From Phaeocystidibacter sp965659725 (GTDB lineage Bacteria; Bacteroidota; Bacteroidia; Flavobacteriales; Schleiferiaceae): a stretch of DNA of 64,000 nucleotides. Under the pieces are notes generated by a model, which did no database searches, had not been told where the DNA came from, and was given only the letters and a program-made list of their open reading frames with translations. Positions 51,890 through 61,387 of the stretch are shown one piece after another. Every line of letters begins with the position of its first letter. Position 1 is the first letter of the stretch. The stretch spans positions 1-64,000 of the forward strand of contig CBFHXG010000007.1 in assembly GCA_965659725.1 (NCBI GenBank), given 5' to 3'. Both the position numbers and the translations under genes were made by a program.

Positions 51890-53099
51890 GCTCGAATTTT
51901 CTTCCGATCATCTCTCTGGGCCTTTAAAGGTTGAGGTGCCTCTTTCCAAAAGCGTGGCGAACAGGTGGCTGATCCTTGAAGCGCTGTTTCCAGAATTCAT
52001 CGAAAAGAATGATCTGTCGGAGGCCAGGGACACACGCATACTACGCGAAGCCCTGCTCTCCACTGATGAGAAGATCGATATTCAAGATGCGGGCACCGCC
52101 ATGCGATTTGCTACGGCTTATTTTTCTGTTCAGTACAAGAGGCGGACGTACCTACATGGTACGGATCGTATGCACGAACGTCCCATTGCTCCGTTGGTGA
52201 ATGCACTCAGGGATCTTGGTGGTGAAATTCGATATGAGAAAACCAAGGGTTATCCACCGCTTTCTATCTATGGCAAGCATCTCAGAGGCGGTGAAGTGTA
52301 CATACCCGCCGACATGAGCAGTCAGTTCATTTCTGCATTGATGCTGATAGCCCCAGCTACGAACGATGGGGTGTTAATCAATCGGACGTCTAGGTCGGTT
52401 TCGCAGCCTTATGTGGACATGACAGCCGCTGTATTGCGACAAGCAGGTGTTGAAGTAAACGATGAGGGAACTCGGATCCACGTTCATGGCAAGCCAACTA
52501 AAAGGATCGTTGGTCCCACCGAGGGAGATTGGAGTGCCGCGGCTGCGTTCTTTGCATGGGTAGCGGTATCTGGTCAAACCATTCATGTGGCCGGTCTGTC
52601 GGCTGATTCCGTTCAAGGGGATGTGGTCCTACTGGATTGGGCGACCGAGCTTGGGCTCAAATGTGAATGGGTTAATGAAATGCTCGAGGTGAGTCGGGTT
52701 TCCATTCCAGAAGACGATTTCAACCTGGATTTCTTGGATCACCCTGACCTTGCTCAATCCTTGGTTATGGCAGCAATAGGTCAAGGTAGGTCGGGGAAAG
52801 TGACAGGTCTACGGACCTTGAGGTTGAAAGAAACCGACCGAGTTGCGGCTTTGGTAGAATCCATCGAGAAGTTAGGAGGTGAAACGACCTCTACTGGCGG
52901 TGCGTTGTATTGGACGGTTGACAATCTCAATTTCGATAACGCGCAGTTTGACGTTTTCGATGATCACCGAATGGCCATGGCGCTTGCCCCGGTCGCATTC
53001 CTCAACCCCATTGAGATCAATGATCCATCCGTAGTTGAGAAGTCCTTCCCAAATTTCTGGGGGGAAATGGCGAAACTCGGACTACGTTCTCAGGTCTAA
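51882..53099 (+). CDS. aroA: 3-phosphoshikimate 1-carboxyvinyltransferase (EPSP synthase)
   Basis: 405 residues from the ATG at 51882, inside the end of aroB. It has VPLSKSVANRWLILEALF near the N terminus (PEP and shikimate contacts), QDAGTAMRFATAYF for the usual NAGTA motif, LRLKETDRVAALVESIEKLG and DDHRMAMALAPVAF. It is somewhat shorter than the typical 430 residues, as is common in Bacteroidota. It converts shikimate-3-phosphate and PEP to EPSP. It converges on, and overlaps by 18 bases, the HhH-type envelope gene. Confidence 0.93.
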   Translation: MTKLEFSSDHLSGPLKVEVPLSKSVANRWLILEALFPEFIEKNDLSEARDTRILREALLSTDEKIDIQDAGTAMRFATAYFSVQYKRRTYLHGTDRMHERPIAPLVNALRDLGGEIRYEKTKGYPPLSIYGKHLRGGEVYIPADMSSQFISALMLIAPATNDGVLINRTSRSVSQPYVDMTAAVLRQAGVEVNDEGTRIHVHGKPTKRIVGPTEGDWSAAAAFFAWVAVSGQTIHVAGLSADSVQGDVVLLDWATELGLKCEWVNEMLEVSRVSIPEDDFNLDFLDHPDLAQSLVMAAIGQGRSGKVTGLRTLRLKETDRVAALVESIEKLGGETTSTGGALYWTVDNLNFDNAQFDVFDDHRMAMALAPVAFLNPIEINDPSVVEKSFPNFWGEMAKLGLRSQV

Positions 53100-54953
53100 T
53101 TTCAGGTGATACTCCAGGCCTATCTGCCATTGGTCGGCTCCAAGTCTTTCATCTAAGCCACTTCCTCGTTTATTGACATCGGTTCTCCGATCGTATTGAA
53201 CGGAGAATTGGATCTTATGTGACCCCCAACTCTTTTCCAACACCACAGAGCTACCTGCACCATTTCCATGCAATGCACCTATTCTCATTTGAAGGGTGGT
53301 AGAGGGAAGCATCAAGTAGAGGGGAAGACCAGTGAAGGCTCGATGACTAAAAACCAACAGTCGTGTTTTCAAAGTTCCTTTTTGATGTGTGAACTGGCCA
53401 CTTATAGCCACCGATATCTCGCTGGGCTTGGAGAAATGCAGATCAGTTCGAAATCGTGTTTTCACGAAACCCGACACCCATTCGATGGAACCACGACCAT
53501 ACCTTCGAGTTTCGTTTTCCGTACGCCGTGTGCGCCAGTTCAAGCTCCAGTTAGAGGTATAGTTCTTCTGAGAAAGATCGACCTGGTATCCGGAACGGAT
53601 CTTTCCAGTGTTGGCTTGCAACGCATGATAAAGCGCAAAAGAGGTCGAGATGGACGAGAAGTGAAAGGTCATGAATCCCGTTGAAGAGCATACATCGCTT
53701 CCATTGATAAATGGAGAGTTGGTTGGCGCTAGTGACGATCGATAGTCACGACCTATCCTATGTCCTCTTATTCCGAATTCCACTTTTTCTGCACGATAGC
53801 TCATCGCGGCATTCAGGGCTAGCTCGCCATTGAGGTCCATGGCCCATTCAGAAGTGATGTAGGTATGCTGACGTACCCATTGTAAGTAGATCGACTGACC
53901 TCCAAAATGACGCCTTTCATCGAATACCAATTCACTGGTGGTAAGGTGCGCAGCATAGGCTAGGTTCCAGTAGCCTTCATTGTACCTAATTTGACCTTGT
54001 AAGGTCCGGAAAAGTGCATTTTTTCTGCGCTCAATCTCGGTGATCGTTCGGTGTATGCCTCCTGTTGGCAAGCTGAGAATGGTCTGATCTTCTATTCTTG
54101 CATCTCGATTGATTGAGCCTACAAAGCCAGAATATTGCCACTTTCCTTTGGTGTGACTTCCATAAAGACCATTCCATAGTTCGTTTTCATTTGCGCCATC
54201 ACTTGGCCTTGTCGAGCCTCCTTTAGGGTGAATGTTCGGCCCGGACGGTAAAGCGGAGAAAAAGCTACCTCCGCGCAGTAGCCCTGTGAATTGACCAAGC
54301 CTGTGTGTACCGATCGAAAAGTGGGTCTTTCTACTTGGTGTCCAAAGCAGGTATCCGCTTATGTGGTCGAAGCCTTGCTCATTCCAATCCTCTCCCGCAT
54401 CGCGCTGCCATCGTAATCCACCGGTAAAAGGACCAGCTTCGAGACGAAGTCGGCCTTGATCCTGAAAAGCGGGGCCAGCATAAGCCTGTTCCAAGTACCC
54501 TCTCTTTTTTGGGTCATCCGTCTTTACACCTAAACTCAGCTGAACGACATCGATAGATGACATGCTGGATATCCACTCTGGTGTCGGCCTCCCTAAACTC
54601 AAGAATGGCTGGCGTAGCTTCACCCAGTCGGCATCGATCCCATACACATTGGTCAACTCTCCCCAGTCCAAGAAGTCGCCTGCGCTACTCGTGTAGTATG
54701 TTATGTTCACCGCTTCAATGAATGTTATCAATGGATGCTTCGACAGTTCATCTGGATCTCGGAGTTGAACGCTCATCGGATTGTCGAGGTAATAGTAGAG
54801 CTCGTCCTGCAAGATCTCGAGATCTGATGTTGTCAATATGTTGTCATCTGTGATCCGTTGTGTTACCACTTCGACAACATCTACTTGAGCCATTAGTATG
54901 GAAGTAGTGAGGCACGCGAGTAAAAGGAGGGAGGACCTATCGTTTCCACACAT
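53082..54953 (-). CDS. Helix-hairpin-helix outer membrane protein
   Basis: 623 residues. A signal peptide (to about residue 22) is followed by a helical segment with ComEA-like hairpins (LTTSDLEILQDELYYYLDNP and NVYGIDADWVKLRQPFLSL). A long beta-rich region follows, with alternating strands and many aromatic residues, like an outer-membrane barrel. Bacteroidota genomes carry such proteins, called helix-hairpin-helix domain proteins; their role is not settled and DNA binding outside the cytoplasm is doubtful. It follows the 256-residue envelope protein with a 17-base overlap and converges on aroA. Confidence 0.7.
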   Translation of the reverse strand: MCGNDRSSLLLLACLTTSILMAQVDVVEVVTQRITDDNILTTSDLEILQDELYYYLDNPMSVQLRDPDELSKHPLITFIEAVNITYYTSSAGDFLDWGELTNVYGIDADWVKLRQPFLSLGRPTPEWISSMSSIDVVQLSLGVKTDDPKKRGYLEQAYAGPAFQDQGRLRLEAGPFTGGLRWQRDAGEDWNEQGFDHISGYLLWTPSRKTHFSIGTHRLGQFTGLLRGGSFFSALPSGPNIHPKGGSTRPSDGANENELWNGLYGSHTKGKWQYSGFVGSINRDARIEDQTILSLPTGGIHRTITEIERRKNALFRTLQGQIRYNEGYWNLAYAAHLTTSELVFDERRHFGGQSIYLQWVRQHTYITSEWAMDLNGELALNAAMSYRAEKVEFGIRGHRIGRDYRSSLAPTNSPFINGSDVCSSTGFMTFHFSSISTSFALYHALQANTGKIRSGYQVDLSQKNYTSNWSLNWRTRRTENETRRYGRGSIEWVSGFVKTRFRTDLHFSKPSEISVAISGQFTHQKGTLKTRLLVFSHRAFTGLPLYLMLPSTTLQMRIGALHGNGAGSSVVLEKSWGSHKIQFSVQYDRRTDVNKRGSGLDERLGADQWQIGLEYHLKLDLRT

Positions 54954-55707
54954 AACTCAAGCCTATCTCGTAAGTGGGAATTACGCTAGATCCAAGATTG
55001 AATCCGCTTAGGATCTGAATGCCTTCGAATTGGTAGCCAAAATAGAAGCTGAAAGAACCAACATCATTGAGCATTAGCCTCGAGAATACTTGTGATGCTT
55101 CCCATTGAATGACCAAACTTGTTTGTAGGTCAACCCTATTAGAGATGGTCAGATTCAATCCGCTGCTCAACTTTTCGTTGATGGCATATACGGATTCCAA
55201 GCTTCCAGAAAGAGGTAGTTGGAGGTCCGCATCATTCAAACTGAAAGGCAAAAGCCCGTCCATACGGATGGCAGAGCGTATGCTATTCCACTTTCCCAGG
55301 TAGACCAATGAAGGGTTTACCAGATGCGTTCTCTTTCCCTCTGTGGGTATTCTTGTGTAGTGCACGATCAATCCCAGCTGATGATCAGGAGAGATCGTGT
55401 GGGTGTAGCCAACATGGAAGTGGTAGAGTGCCCAGTCCGACTTTCCCGATGCCGTTACGCCCAAAAGGGTCGCAGTAGAACCTCCCTCGTATTTAAGTCT
55501 TAACTGGTGAACCGGCCAATCATACCATCCCAACGTTCCGGTAAGAAGGGAGCAGGAAAGGCGAGAAGTGCTTGAAGCGAAAGGACCTAGCGTGCCACCT
55601 AGCTCTCCAACAGAAGCCCAAGCCCCGCGCCCTGCCATTCCCGCCATATCCTGCCCCAACTGCCGAAAGGAAGAGAGAAAGAGTATGAGTAGTAGTGCCT
55701 TATTCAC
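54937..55707 (-). CDS. Hypothetical outer membrane beta-barrel-like protein
   Basis: 256 residues, GTG start at 55707. A signal peptide (about 1-18) is followed by beta-strand-like alternation throughout (LGWYDWPVHQLRLKYEGGS, YHFHVGYTHTISPDHQLGL), typical of a small barrel. I do not recognise the family; the pattern resembles the PorP/SprF or PorV class only loosely. It overlaps the start of the HhH protein gene by 17 bases, and the two are likely cotranscribed and may work together. Confidence 0.6.
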   Translation of the reverse strand: MNKALLLILFLSSFRQLGQDMAGMAGRGAWASVGELGGTLGPFASSTSRLSCSLLTGTLGWYDWPVHQLRLKYEGGSTATLLGVTASGKSDWALYHFHVGYTHTISPDHQLGLIVHYTRIPTEGKRTHLVNPSLVYLGKWNSIRSAIRMDGLLPFSLNDADLQLPLSGSLESVYAINEKLSSGLNLTISNRVDLQTSLVIQWEASQVFSRLMLNDVGSFSFYFGYQFEGIQILSGFNLGSSVIPTYEIGLSYVWKR

Positions 55708-55748
55708 CCTTGCAATATGCGGCAGCGGAAAGCCGATAGCCGTATGAT

Positions 55749-55767
55749 AAACGGATACAAACGGATA
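55749..55767. promoter_or_regulatory. Direct repeat AAACGGATA, 10-base period, putative operator
   Basis: Two exact copies of AAACGGATA at 55749 and 55759, separated by a single C, lie in the divergent gap between the barrel gene and the sensor kinase. One helical turn between copies is usual for a tandem-bound regulator. No binding protein is known. Confidence 0.4.
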
Positions 55768-55845
55768 ATTTCAAATCAGGGCATGACGTGCATCCACTGG
55801 CTATCAATGCTCACAAAGCGTTGCAGAATGCCTTATCTTGGTGCC

Positions 55846-58797
55846 ATGCGTCGCATTTACTTCGTAGCATTCCTTCTGATCGTAAGCTGCCATGCTCACG
55901 CTCAACAGTATTTCTTCCAGTCATTCGGAACAGAAGAAGGGATACCCGTATCCACCATCAATGATATTGCAGAAGACCCGCTGGGTTTCATGTGGATCGC
56001 TACCGAAGGGGGAGGTTTGGCGCAATTCGACGGGTTGAAATCGGAGGTGTATACGGTGGACGACGGACTCCCATCCAACTACGTTACTGCACTTTTGTAT
56101 ACCGAGCAATACGGTTTGTTGATCGGCTCAGATAAAGGCCTCACCAAATACGATGGCTATACCTTCGAGAATTTAGCCGGTATCGGAACAGATCGGATCG
56201 TGGCTATTACAGAGATGAATGGATCCATTGTGATCGTTCAACGCCGAGGGGTCATCATCCTCGCTCCGGATGGCTCGATAGAAGAGATCTTCGTACCCGG
56301 CAATCCCGAATTGATGTCAGCAGCATTCGATGAGCACCTCTACATCGGATCCTCCGATGGCCTATGGAAAAGAGTAGGGGATGAATGGGCCAAATGGTGG
56401 GATGGAAAGAATGTGCGAAGCATCTTCCTCACACCCGATAATGATGGTACGGTTCAGGTTGGGGCGGAAGACAATGTGTACTTGATCCTGCGACAGAATC
56501 TCGCCGTGGCCAATCTCAATACCAGCGAGAATAGTACGCCTCACCCTGATGTTCGAGACATCGTTCACGATGAACAAGGGCGATGGTGGTACGGGAGCTA
56601 CCTCGATGGATTGAGACGTTACGATGCCAATAAACCAGAGGGTTCGCGTGGAATAGCCATAGGTACCGAAGAAGGCTTGAATACACCCAAAATCCGTTGC
56701 CTGCACGTTTCCTCTGATGGGCGAATTTGGATAGGCGGACTAACCGGTTTAAGCAGGTTGGTAGAACCCGATCTTTACAAGTACACTGTCTCGAATGGTC
56801 TAGCCGATAACCGAGTGCACGCCATCTTTAGCGACGAAAACAGTTGGTGGATCGGAGGATTGAACAGCCTCACAAGAAGAGATAAAAAAGGAGAGATGAC
56901 TTCTTATGGTCTACAAGAAGGATTGCCTAGAGGACTTGTATTCGATATAGATAAGACCGTAGAAGGTACGTTGTATGTCGCTACCGAAAACGGCCTAGCA
57001 ACGCTTTCTGGGTCGAGGTTTAAAACCTACGGCGAGGATGATGGGCTAGGAAATGCGTTCATCTTCGACCTAGAGCCTTTGGCTGATGGAGGTCTTGGTG
57101 TGGCAACTACAACGGGTATCTATCGCTTTCAGAACGGACGGTTCACGATCGTCGATCAGAATTTAATCTCTACCGCCATCACCCGAATTAGGCAGGATGC
57201 AACGGGTGCGCTTTGGGCCATGGACCTTGAAGGGCGCATCATGAAAAGGCAGGATGATAAGTGGAGTTATGCCTTTGCAGAAGAAGACATGCTGAGGGTA
57301 TCTCCTTCAACCTTTGAGATCACGCCGAACGGTGTTCTTTGGATGGGAACGAACGGCAACGGACTGTGGCGATTGGAGAATGGAAAACTCGATTCGATCT
57401 CTCAATCGGAAGGGTTGATCAGCGACAATGTTTGGTCACTCAGTGTCGTAGAGAACGATATATGGATCGGGACAGAACTAGGCATTCAAAACCTGTCCTG
57501 GGATAATGGATGGACCCTAGGTACACGTGTTACGGAGGCAAGAGGATTTGGATCGATGGAGTGCAACCCACATGCCGTTATTCGAGCAAAGGGGTCTGTT
57601 CTTTTTGGCACCAACTCAGGTCTCCTCGTAGCCCCAACCGCAGAACTCGGCAATGGAAGAAATGCGGGTAAGATCGCCTTGGTAAAACTGGATCTCTATT
57701 TCGAACAACCGGGATCATGGGATGAATATGCCGAATCCATTGCAGCATGGAGTGGGATGCCGATGGGCCTGGATCTTCCCTACGATCAAAATTACCTTCG
57801 TTTTTCCTATTCCGCTTTGAATATTGCGGATCCGAGAGCCCTGCAATACGCATATCGATTGACTCCGCTTACGTCCGACTGGACACAGGTGGAGGATAGG
57901 ACAGAGGCAAACTATACGAGCGTTCCACCAGGTAAGTACACTTTCGAAACGCGTGCATTCGATCCTCTGAGTGGAAAAACCCTCTATTCTGAGCCATATT
58001 CCTTCGTGATCCGTTCACCTTTCTGGAAGAGGTGGTGGTTTTATGTTCTACTTGTTCTGGTCATCGGTGGAAGTATTGCGATCTACATAAAGTTGAGGAT
58101 CAAACGAATTCAAGACCGATTGGCGTTGGAAGAAGAGAGGAATGACCTCGAGAGACGGGCACTCCGACTTCAAATGAACCCTCATTTTGTGTTCAATGCA
58201 CTCGATGCTATATCAGGATTCATCTTCAAGAACGAGCCAAAAGAAGCCGTTCAGTACCTGAATAACTTCGCCAAGCTCATGCGATTGATGTTAGAAAGTT
58301 CGCGTGAACATGTTATTCCGATCCATACCGAGATTCAGCTTTTGAAGAATTATCTAGCACTCGAACAATTGCGATTCTCAGGATCCTTTGAGTCGGAGAT
58401 CATCGTTGATGAAGAACTGGATTTGTACGGTCAATCCATGCCTTCCATGATGGTTCAACCGCACGTGGAGAATGCGATCCTACACGGACTAAGACCCCAA
58501 GGAAAGGGGAAGGTGACCATCCATTTCGAGGCGTCAGATTCCTCCATTCGATGTATCGTTGAAGATGACGGTGTGGGTAGAAAACGATCGGCAGAGATAC
58601 GAGAGCAAAGTGGAAGGAAGCACCGAAGCTTGGCAGGTGAGATCAGTCGCCGTCGCGTTGAGCTTTTTGAAAAGACCTTTGGAGGTAAGAGCGCTGTGAT
58701 GACCGAAGATCTTTACGATGACAATGGAGATCCAAGAGGGACGAGGGTAACCATTCATTTGCCGCTTCAATCAACGGACGACTGGGAAGATGAATGA
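55846..58797 (+). CDS. Propeller-type sensor histidine kinase (LytS/YehU kinase)
   Basis: 983 residues from the ATG at 55846, where the signal sequence (MRRIYFVAFLLIVSCHAHAQ) begins; upstream in-frame codons give no signal. The periplasmic part is two beta-propellers of about fourteen short repeats of the DGLPSNYVTALL and RIWIGGLTGLSRL kinds, then a Y_Y_Y domain (about 640-730) and one membrane helix (RWWFYVLLVLVIGGSIAIYI). The kinase is of the LytS kind, with phosphoacceptor His in QMNPHFVFNALDAISGF and ATP-binding DDGVGRKRS. The ligand is unknown; many relatives sense polysaccharide or envelope signals. The LytTR regulator follows 92 bases on. Confidence 0.9.
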   Translation: MRRIYFVAFLLIVSCHAHAQQYFFQSFGTEEGIPVSTINDIAEDPLGFMWIATEGGGLAQFDGLKSEVYTVDDGLPSNYVTALLYTEQYGLLIGSDKGLTKYDGYTFENLAGIGTDRIVAITEMNGSIVIVQRRGVIILAPDGSIEEIFVPGNPELMSAAFDEHLYIGSSDGLWKRVGDEWAKWWDGKNVRSIFLTPDNDGTVQVGAEDNVYLILRQNLAVANLNTSENSTPHPDVRDIVHDEQGRWWYGSYLDGLRRYDANKPEGSRGIAIGTEEGLNTPKIRCLHVSSDGRIWIGGLTGLSRLVEPDLYKYTVSNGLADNRVHAIFSDENSWWIGGLNSLTRRDKKGEMTSYGLQEGLPRGLVFDIDKTVEGTLYVATENGLATLSGSRFKTYGEDDGLGNAFIFDLEPLADGGLGVATTTGIYRFQNGRFTIVDQNLISTAITRIRQDATGALWAMDLEGRIMKRQDDKWSYAFAEEDMLRVSPSTFEITPNGVLWMGTNGNGLWRLENGKLDSISQSEGLISDNVWSLSVVENDIWIGTELGIQNLSWDNGWTLGTRVTEARGFGSMECNPHAVIRAKGSVLFGTNSGLLVAPTAELGNGRNAGKIALVKLDLYFEQPGSWDEYAESIAAWSGMPMGLDLPYDQNYLRFSYSALNIADPRALQYAYRLTPLTSDWTQVEDRTEANYTSVPPGKYTFETRAFDPLSGKTLYSEPYSFVIRSPFWKRWWFYVLLVLVIGGSIAIYIKLRIKRIQDRLALEEERNDLERRALRLQMNPHFVFNALDAISGFIFKNEPKEAVQYLNNFAKLMRLMLESSREHVIPIHTEIQLLKNYLALEQLRFSGSFESEIIVDEELDLYGQSMPSMMVQPHVENAILHGLRPQGKGKVTIHFEASDSSIRCIVEDDGVGRKRSAEIREQSGRKHRSLAGEISRRRVELFEKTFGGKSAVMTEDLYDDNGDPRGTRVTIHLPLQSTDDWEDE

Positions 58798-58859
58798 TTC
58801 GTTTAATCGAATATGTGCTTCGATTGCTCATTTGGTATTTAACTCCATTCTAGAATGGT

Positions 58860-58867
58860 TAGATTTG
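58860..58867 (+). promoter_or_regulatory. -7 promoter element TAnnTTTG for the LytTR regulator
   Basis: TAGATTTG, an exact match, 22 bases before the ATG at 58890. A TTTG at 58831-58834 could be the -33 element, but the spacing is slightly long. Confidence 0.5.
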
Positions 58868-58889
58868 TTTTACTGCAAACTGCCCAACT

Positions 58890-59648
58890 ATGCTGAAAGC
58901 ACTGATCATAGACGATGAAGAAAATAGCCGTGCTGCCCTGCGAGGAAAGCTGGAGCTATTTTGTCCTGATATCAATCCCATTCACGAAGCCGGCGATATC
59001 GATTCTGCCATTAAAGAAGTAGTATCTGGAAAACCGGATGTTATGTTCTTGGACGTAAAATTGGCGGAAGGAACTGGCTTTGAACTCCTGGAGAAGATCC
59101 GAGATGAGAATGTGGAGTGGGATGGAGAGGTGATCTTCACTACTGCTCACGACGAGTTTGCGTTGAAAGCCATCAAGTTCTCAGCGCTCGATTACCTCCT
59201 GAAACCCATAGATCCGGAAGAGTTGGTGAAGGCTGTGCGCAAGGTTCAGCAGATCAATTCTGTTGCCCCACAGGCCGGCATCTCTGTCCTTCTAGAGAAT
59301 TTCCGTTCCGCCACAGAGTCGCCTAAGAAGATCGTCATTCCGAGTTCAGACGGCATGCACATCATCAATGTAAGCGATATCCTAAGATGTGAATCGTCGA
59401 GCAACTACACGCAGTTCGTACTCAAAACAGGAAAGAACCTCCTCGCTAGTAAAACGCTGAAGGAGTTTGATAATATGCTATCGGACCATCACTTTGAACG
59501 CATCCATAAGAGCCACTTGGTCAATATGAATTATGTGAAGCGTTACGTACAATCCGATGGCGGTTACGTGATCATGGAAGATGATTCCAGGATACCAGTG
59601 GCCAACCGGAAGAAAGAACACTTGATGACCTTGTTGAAATCACTTTGA
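58890..59648 (+). CDS. LytTR-family response regulator
   Basis: 252 residues. The receiver (1-120) has Asp8-Asp9, phospho-Asp55 in MFLDVKLAEG and Lys105 in YLLKPID. The LytTR DNA-binding domain (about 145-252) shows the expected SSNYTQFVLKTGKNLLAS and HKSHLVNMNYVKRYV. It most likely pairs with the kinase encoded upstream. LytTR proteins bind short direct repeats, so the AAACGGATA pair at 55749 is a candidate target. It is followed by a bidirectional terminator shared with purE. Confidence 0.94.
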   Translation: MLKALIIDDEENSRAALRGKLELFCPDINPIHEAGDIDSAIKEVVSGKPDVMFLDVKLAEGTGFELLEKIRDENVEWDGEVIFTTAHDEFALKAIKFSALDYLLKPIDPEELVKAVRKVQQINSVAPQAGISVLLENFRSATESPKKIVIPSSDGMHIINVSDILRCESSSNYTQFVLKTGKNLLASKTLKEFDNMLSDHHFERIHKSHLVNMNYVKRYVQSDGGYVIMEDDSRIPVANRKKEHLMTLLKSL

Positions 59649-59665
59649 GCAACTAAGTGAAAAAG

Positions 59666-59695
59666 AAAAACCCCGACGGATCTGTCGGGGTTTTT
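59666..59695. terminator. Bidirectional rho-independent terminator
   Basis: A perfect 12-bp stem (AAAAACCCCGAC/GTCGGGGTTTTT) with a 6-base loop. It ends the LytTR gene on the plus strand and purE on the minus strand. Confidence 0.92.
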
Positions 59696-59715
59696 AATTA
59701 AAACAGGTCTTACTC

Positions 59716-60198
59716 CTATTCGTTTTCCATTTCCTGAGCTGAGCGAAGCACCTTCTTTTTCAGGCCTTCCTTGTAGTTCATCACATTCTTCAGAATGTCT
59801 TGATCTGCACTGCCAATGATCTGTGCAGCGAGTATGCCTGCATTCTTTGCGCCATCCAGTGCAACCGTCGCAACGGGCACTCCGCCGGGCATCTGGAGGA
59901 TGCTCAATATGCTATCCCAACCATCGATAGAGTTGCGCGACTTAACAGGAACACCGATCACCGGTAGGGGAGTAAGTGAGGCCACCATTCCAGGTAGGTG
60001 AGCTGCTCCACCCGCTCCAGCAATGATCGCTCTAATGCCTCTTTCGTGTGCATTCTTTGCGTACTCGTACATTCGCTCAGGCGTACGGTGTGCCGATACG
60101 ATGGTGAGCTCGTATTCCACACCCAATTCCTTGAGGATATCTGCAGCCTCTTGCATTACAGGAAGGTCGCTTTTGCTACCCATGATGATACCGATCAT
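59716..60198 (-). CDS. purE: 5-(carboxyamino)imidazole ribonucleotide mutase
   Basis: 160 residues, class I PurE. IGIIMGSKSDLPVMQEA opens it, SAHRTPERMYEYA (about 36) is the catalytic loop with His, and IAGAGGAAHLPGM and GVPVKSRNSIDGWDS follow. It moves the carboxylate from N5-CAIR to C4 to give CAIR in purine synthesis. It follows purK with a 28-base gap, and the two-step pathway is therefore complete here. Confidence 0.96.
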   Translation of the reverse strand: MIGIIMGSKSDLPVMQEAADILKELGVEYELTIVSAHRTPERMYEYAKNAHERGIRAIIAGAGGAAHLPGMVASLTPLPVIGVPVKSRNSIDGWDSILSILQMPGGVPVATVALDGAKNAGILAAQIIGSADQDILKNVMNYKEGLKKKVLRSAQEMENE

Positions 60199-60226
60199 GA
60201 TCTCTGATTTTTTATAAAGATAGGTT

Positions 60227-61387
60227 CTATCTGCTGATTACGCGAATGGCATCTTTGGCCTCTTCCGCTCCTTTTCGCGCTTCTGAGCGCTCGTTATGTG
60301 TCACCGTAACATGTCCCATTTTTCGAAAAGGACGAGTACTGCTTTTGCCGTATAGATGAATATAAACGCCCGGCATTCCTAACAGTTTCTCATATCCATC
60401 ATACTGCACATTGCCGGTATGACCTTCTTCTCCAACTAGGTTTGCCATCACTGCCGGCAGGCGAAGTTGCGTTGACCCCAATGGCATACCCGTTACCGCT
60501 CTTACGTGCTGTTCGAATTGTGATGTGAAGTTTGATTCAATGGTAAGGTGACCACTGTTGTGGGTCCTTGGAGCTACTTCGTTGATAAATACATCACCAT
60601 TCTTGTCCAGAAACATCTCTACGGCGAGCAAACCGACAAGGTCATATGCTTCGATGGTATCGGAGGCGAGCTTTCGTGCCTTGGCATCAACTTCATCGCT
60701 CACAGTAGCTGGACATAGCACATATTCTACCTGATTTGCCGTTGGGTGGAACTCCATCTCAACGACAGGATAGGTAATGGTCTCACCATGCTCATTTCGG
60801 GCAACGATCACGGATAATTCTTTCTCAAAAGGGACGAATGCTTCCACCAAACCCGGCTGATCGGGTAGGTCTTCGATCTGGCTGTCTTCTCTGACGATGT
60901 TCACCCCAAATCCGTCGTAGCCTCCAGTGGCGGCTTTCCAAACGAATGGAGCTTTCCATCCTCCCTTTTCCAGTCCCTCCAACATTTCTGTCTTGTTTTG
61001 GAAAGTGAAGAACTTAGAAGTGGGCAATCCTTTTTCGGCGTAAAATTCCTTTTGGACTGCCTTATTTTGAATGATGCGCAAGGCCTGAGGCTGAGGAAAC
61101 ACCTTCAATCCTTTCTTTTGAAGATCTTCGAGCGCATCTACATTTACATTCTCAATTTCGATGGTAAGCACATCCAAGCCCTCACCGAACTTCATCACGG
61201 TATCGTAATCGGTTAGTGAACCTACATGAAATTCATTGGATGCCAATCGAGCTGGTGCATCGGGTGATGGATCGATCACTTTGGTGTAGATATCATACCT
61301 ACGTGTTTCTGTCAACATCATCTTACCAAGTTGACCTCCACCTAATACACCTAGTTTGAAATCCGAGTTTGAGAAAATGGCTTTCAT
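60227..61387 (-). CDS. purK: 5-(carboxyamino)imidazole ribonucleotide synthase
   Basis: 386 residues, ATP-grasp. The opening KLGVLGGGQLGKMMLTETRR is the conserved N-terminal Rossmann loop. NKAVQKEFYAEKGLPT, VWKAATGGYDGFGV and INEVAPRTHNSGHLTIES supply the ATP- and bicarbonate-binding parts. It makes N5-CAIR from AIR and bicarbonate. The start overlaps the sprT-like stop (ATGA), coupling it to the upstream genes. Confidence 0.96.
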   Translation of the reverse strand: MKAIFSNSDFKLGVLGGGQLGKMMLTETRRYDIYTKVIDPSPDAPARLASNEFHVGSLTDYDTVMKFGEGLDVLTIEIENVNVDALEDLQKKGLKVFPQPQALRIIQNKAVQKEFYAEKGLPTSKFFTFQNKTEMLEGLEKGGWKAPFVWKAATGGYDGFGVNIVREDSQIEDLPDQPGLVEAFVPFEKELSVIVARNEHGETITYPVVEMEFHPTANQVEYVLCPATVSDEVDAKARKLASDTIEAYDLVGLLAVEMFLDKNGDVFINEVAPRTHNSGHLTIESNFTSQFEQHVRAVTGMPLGSTQLRLPAVMANLVGEEGHTGNVQYDGYEKLLGMPGVYIHLYGKSSTRPFRKMGHVTVTHNERSEARKGAEEAKDAIRVISR

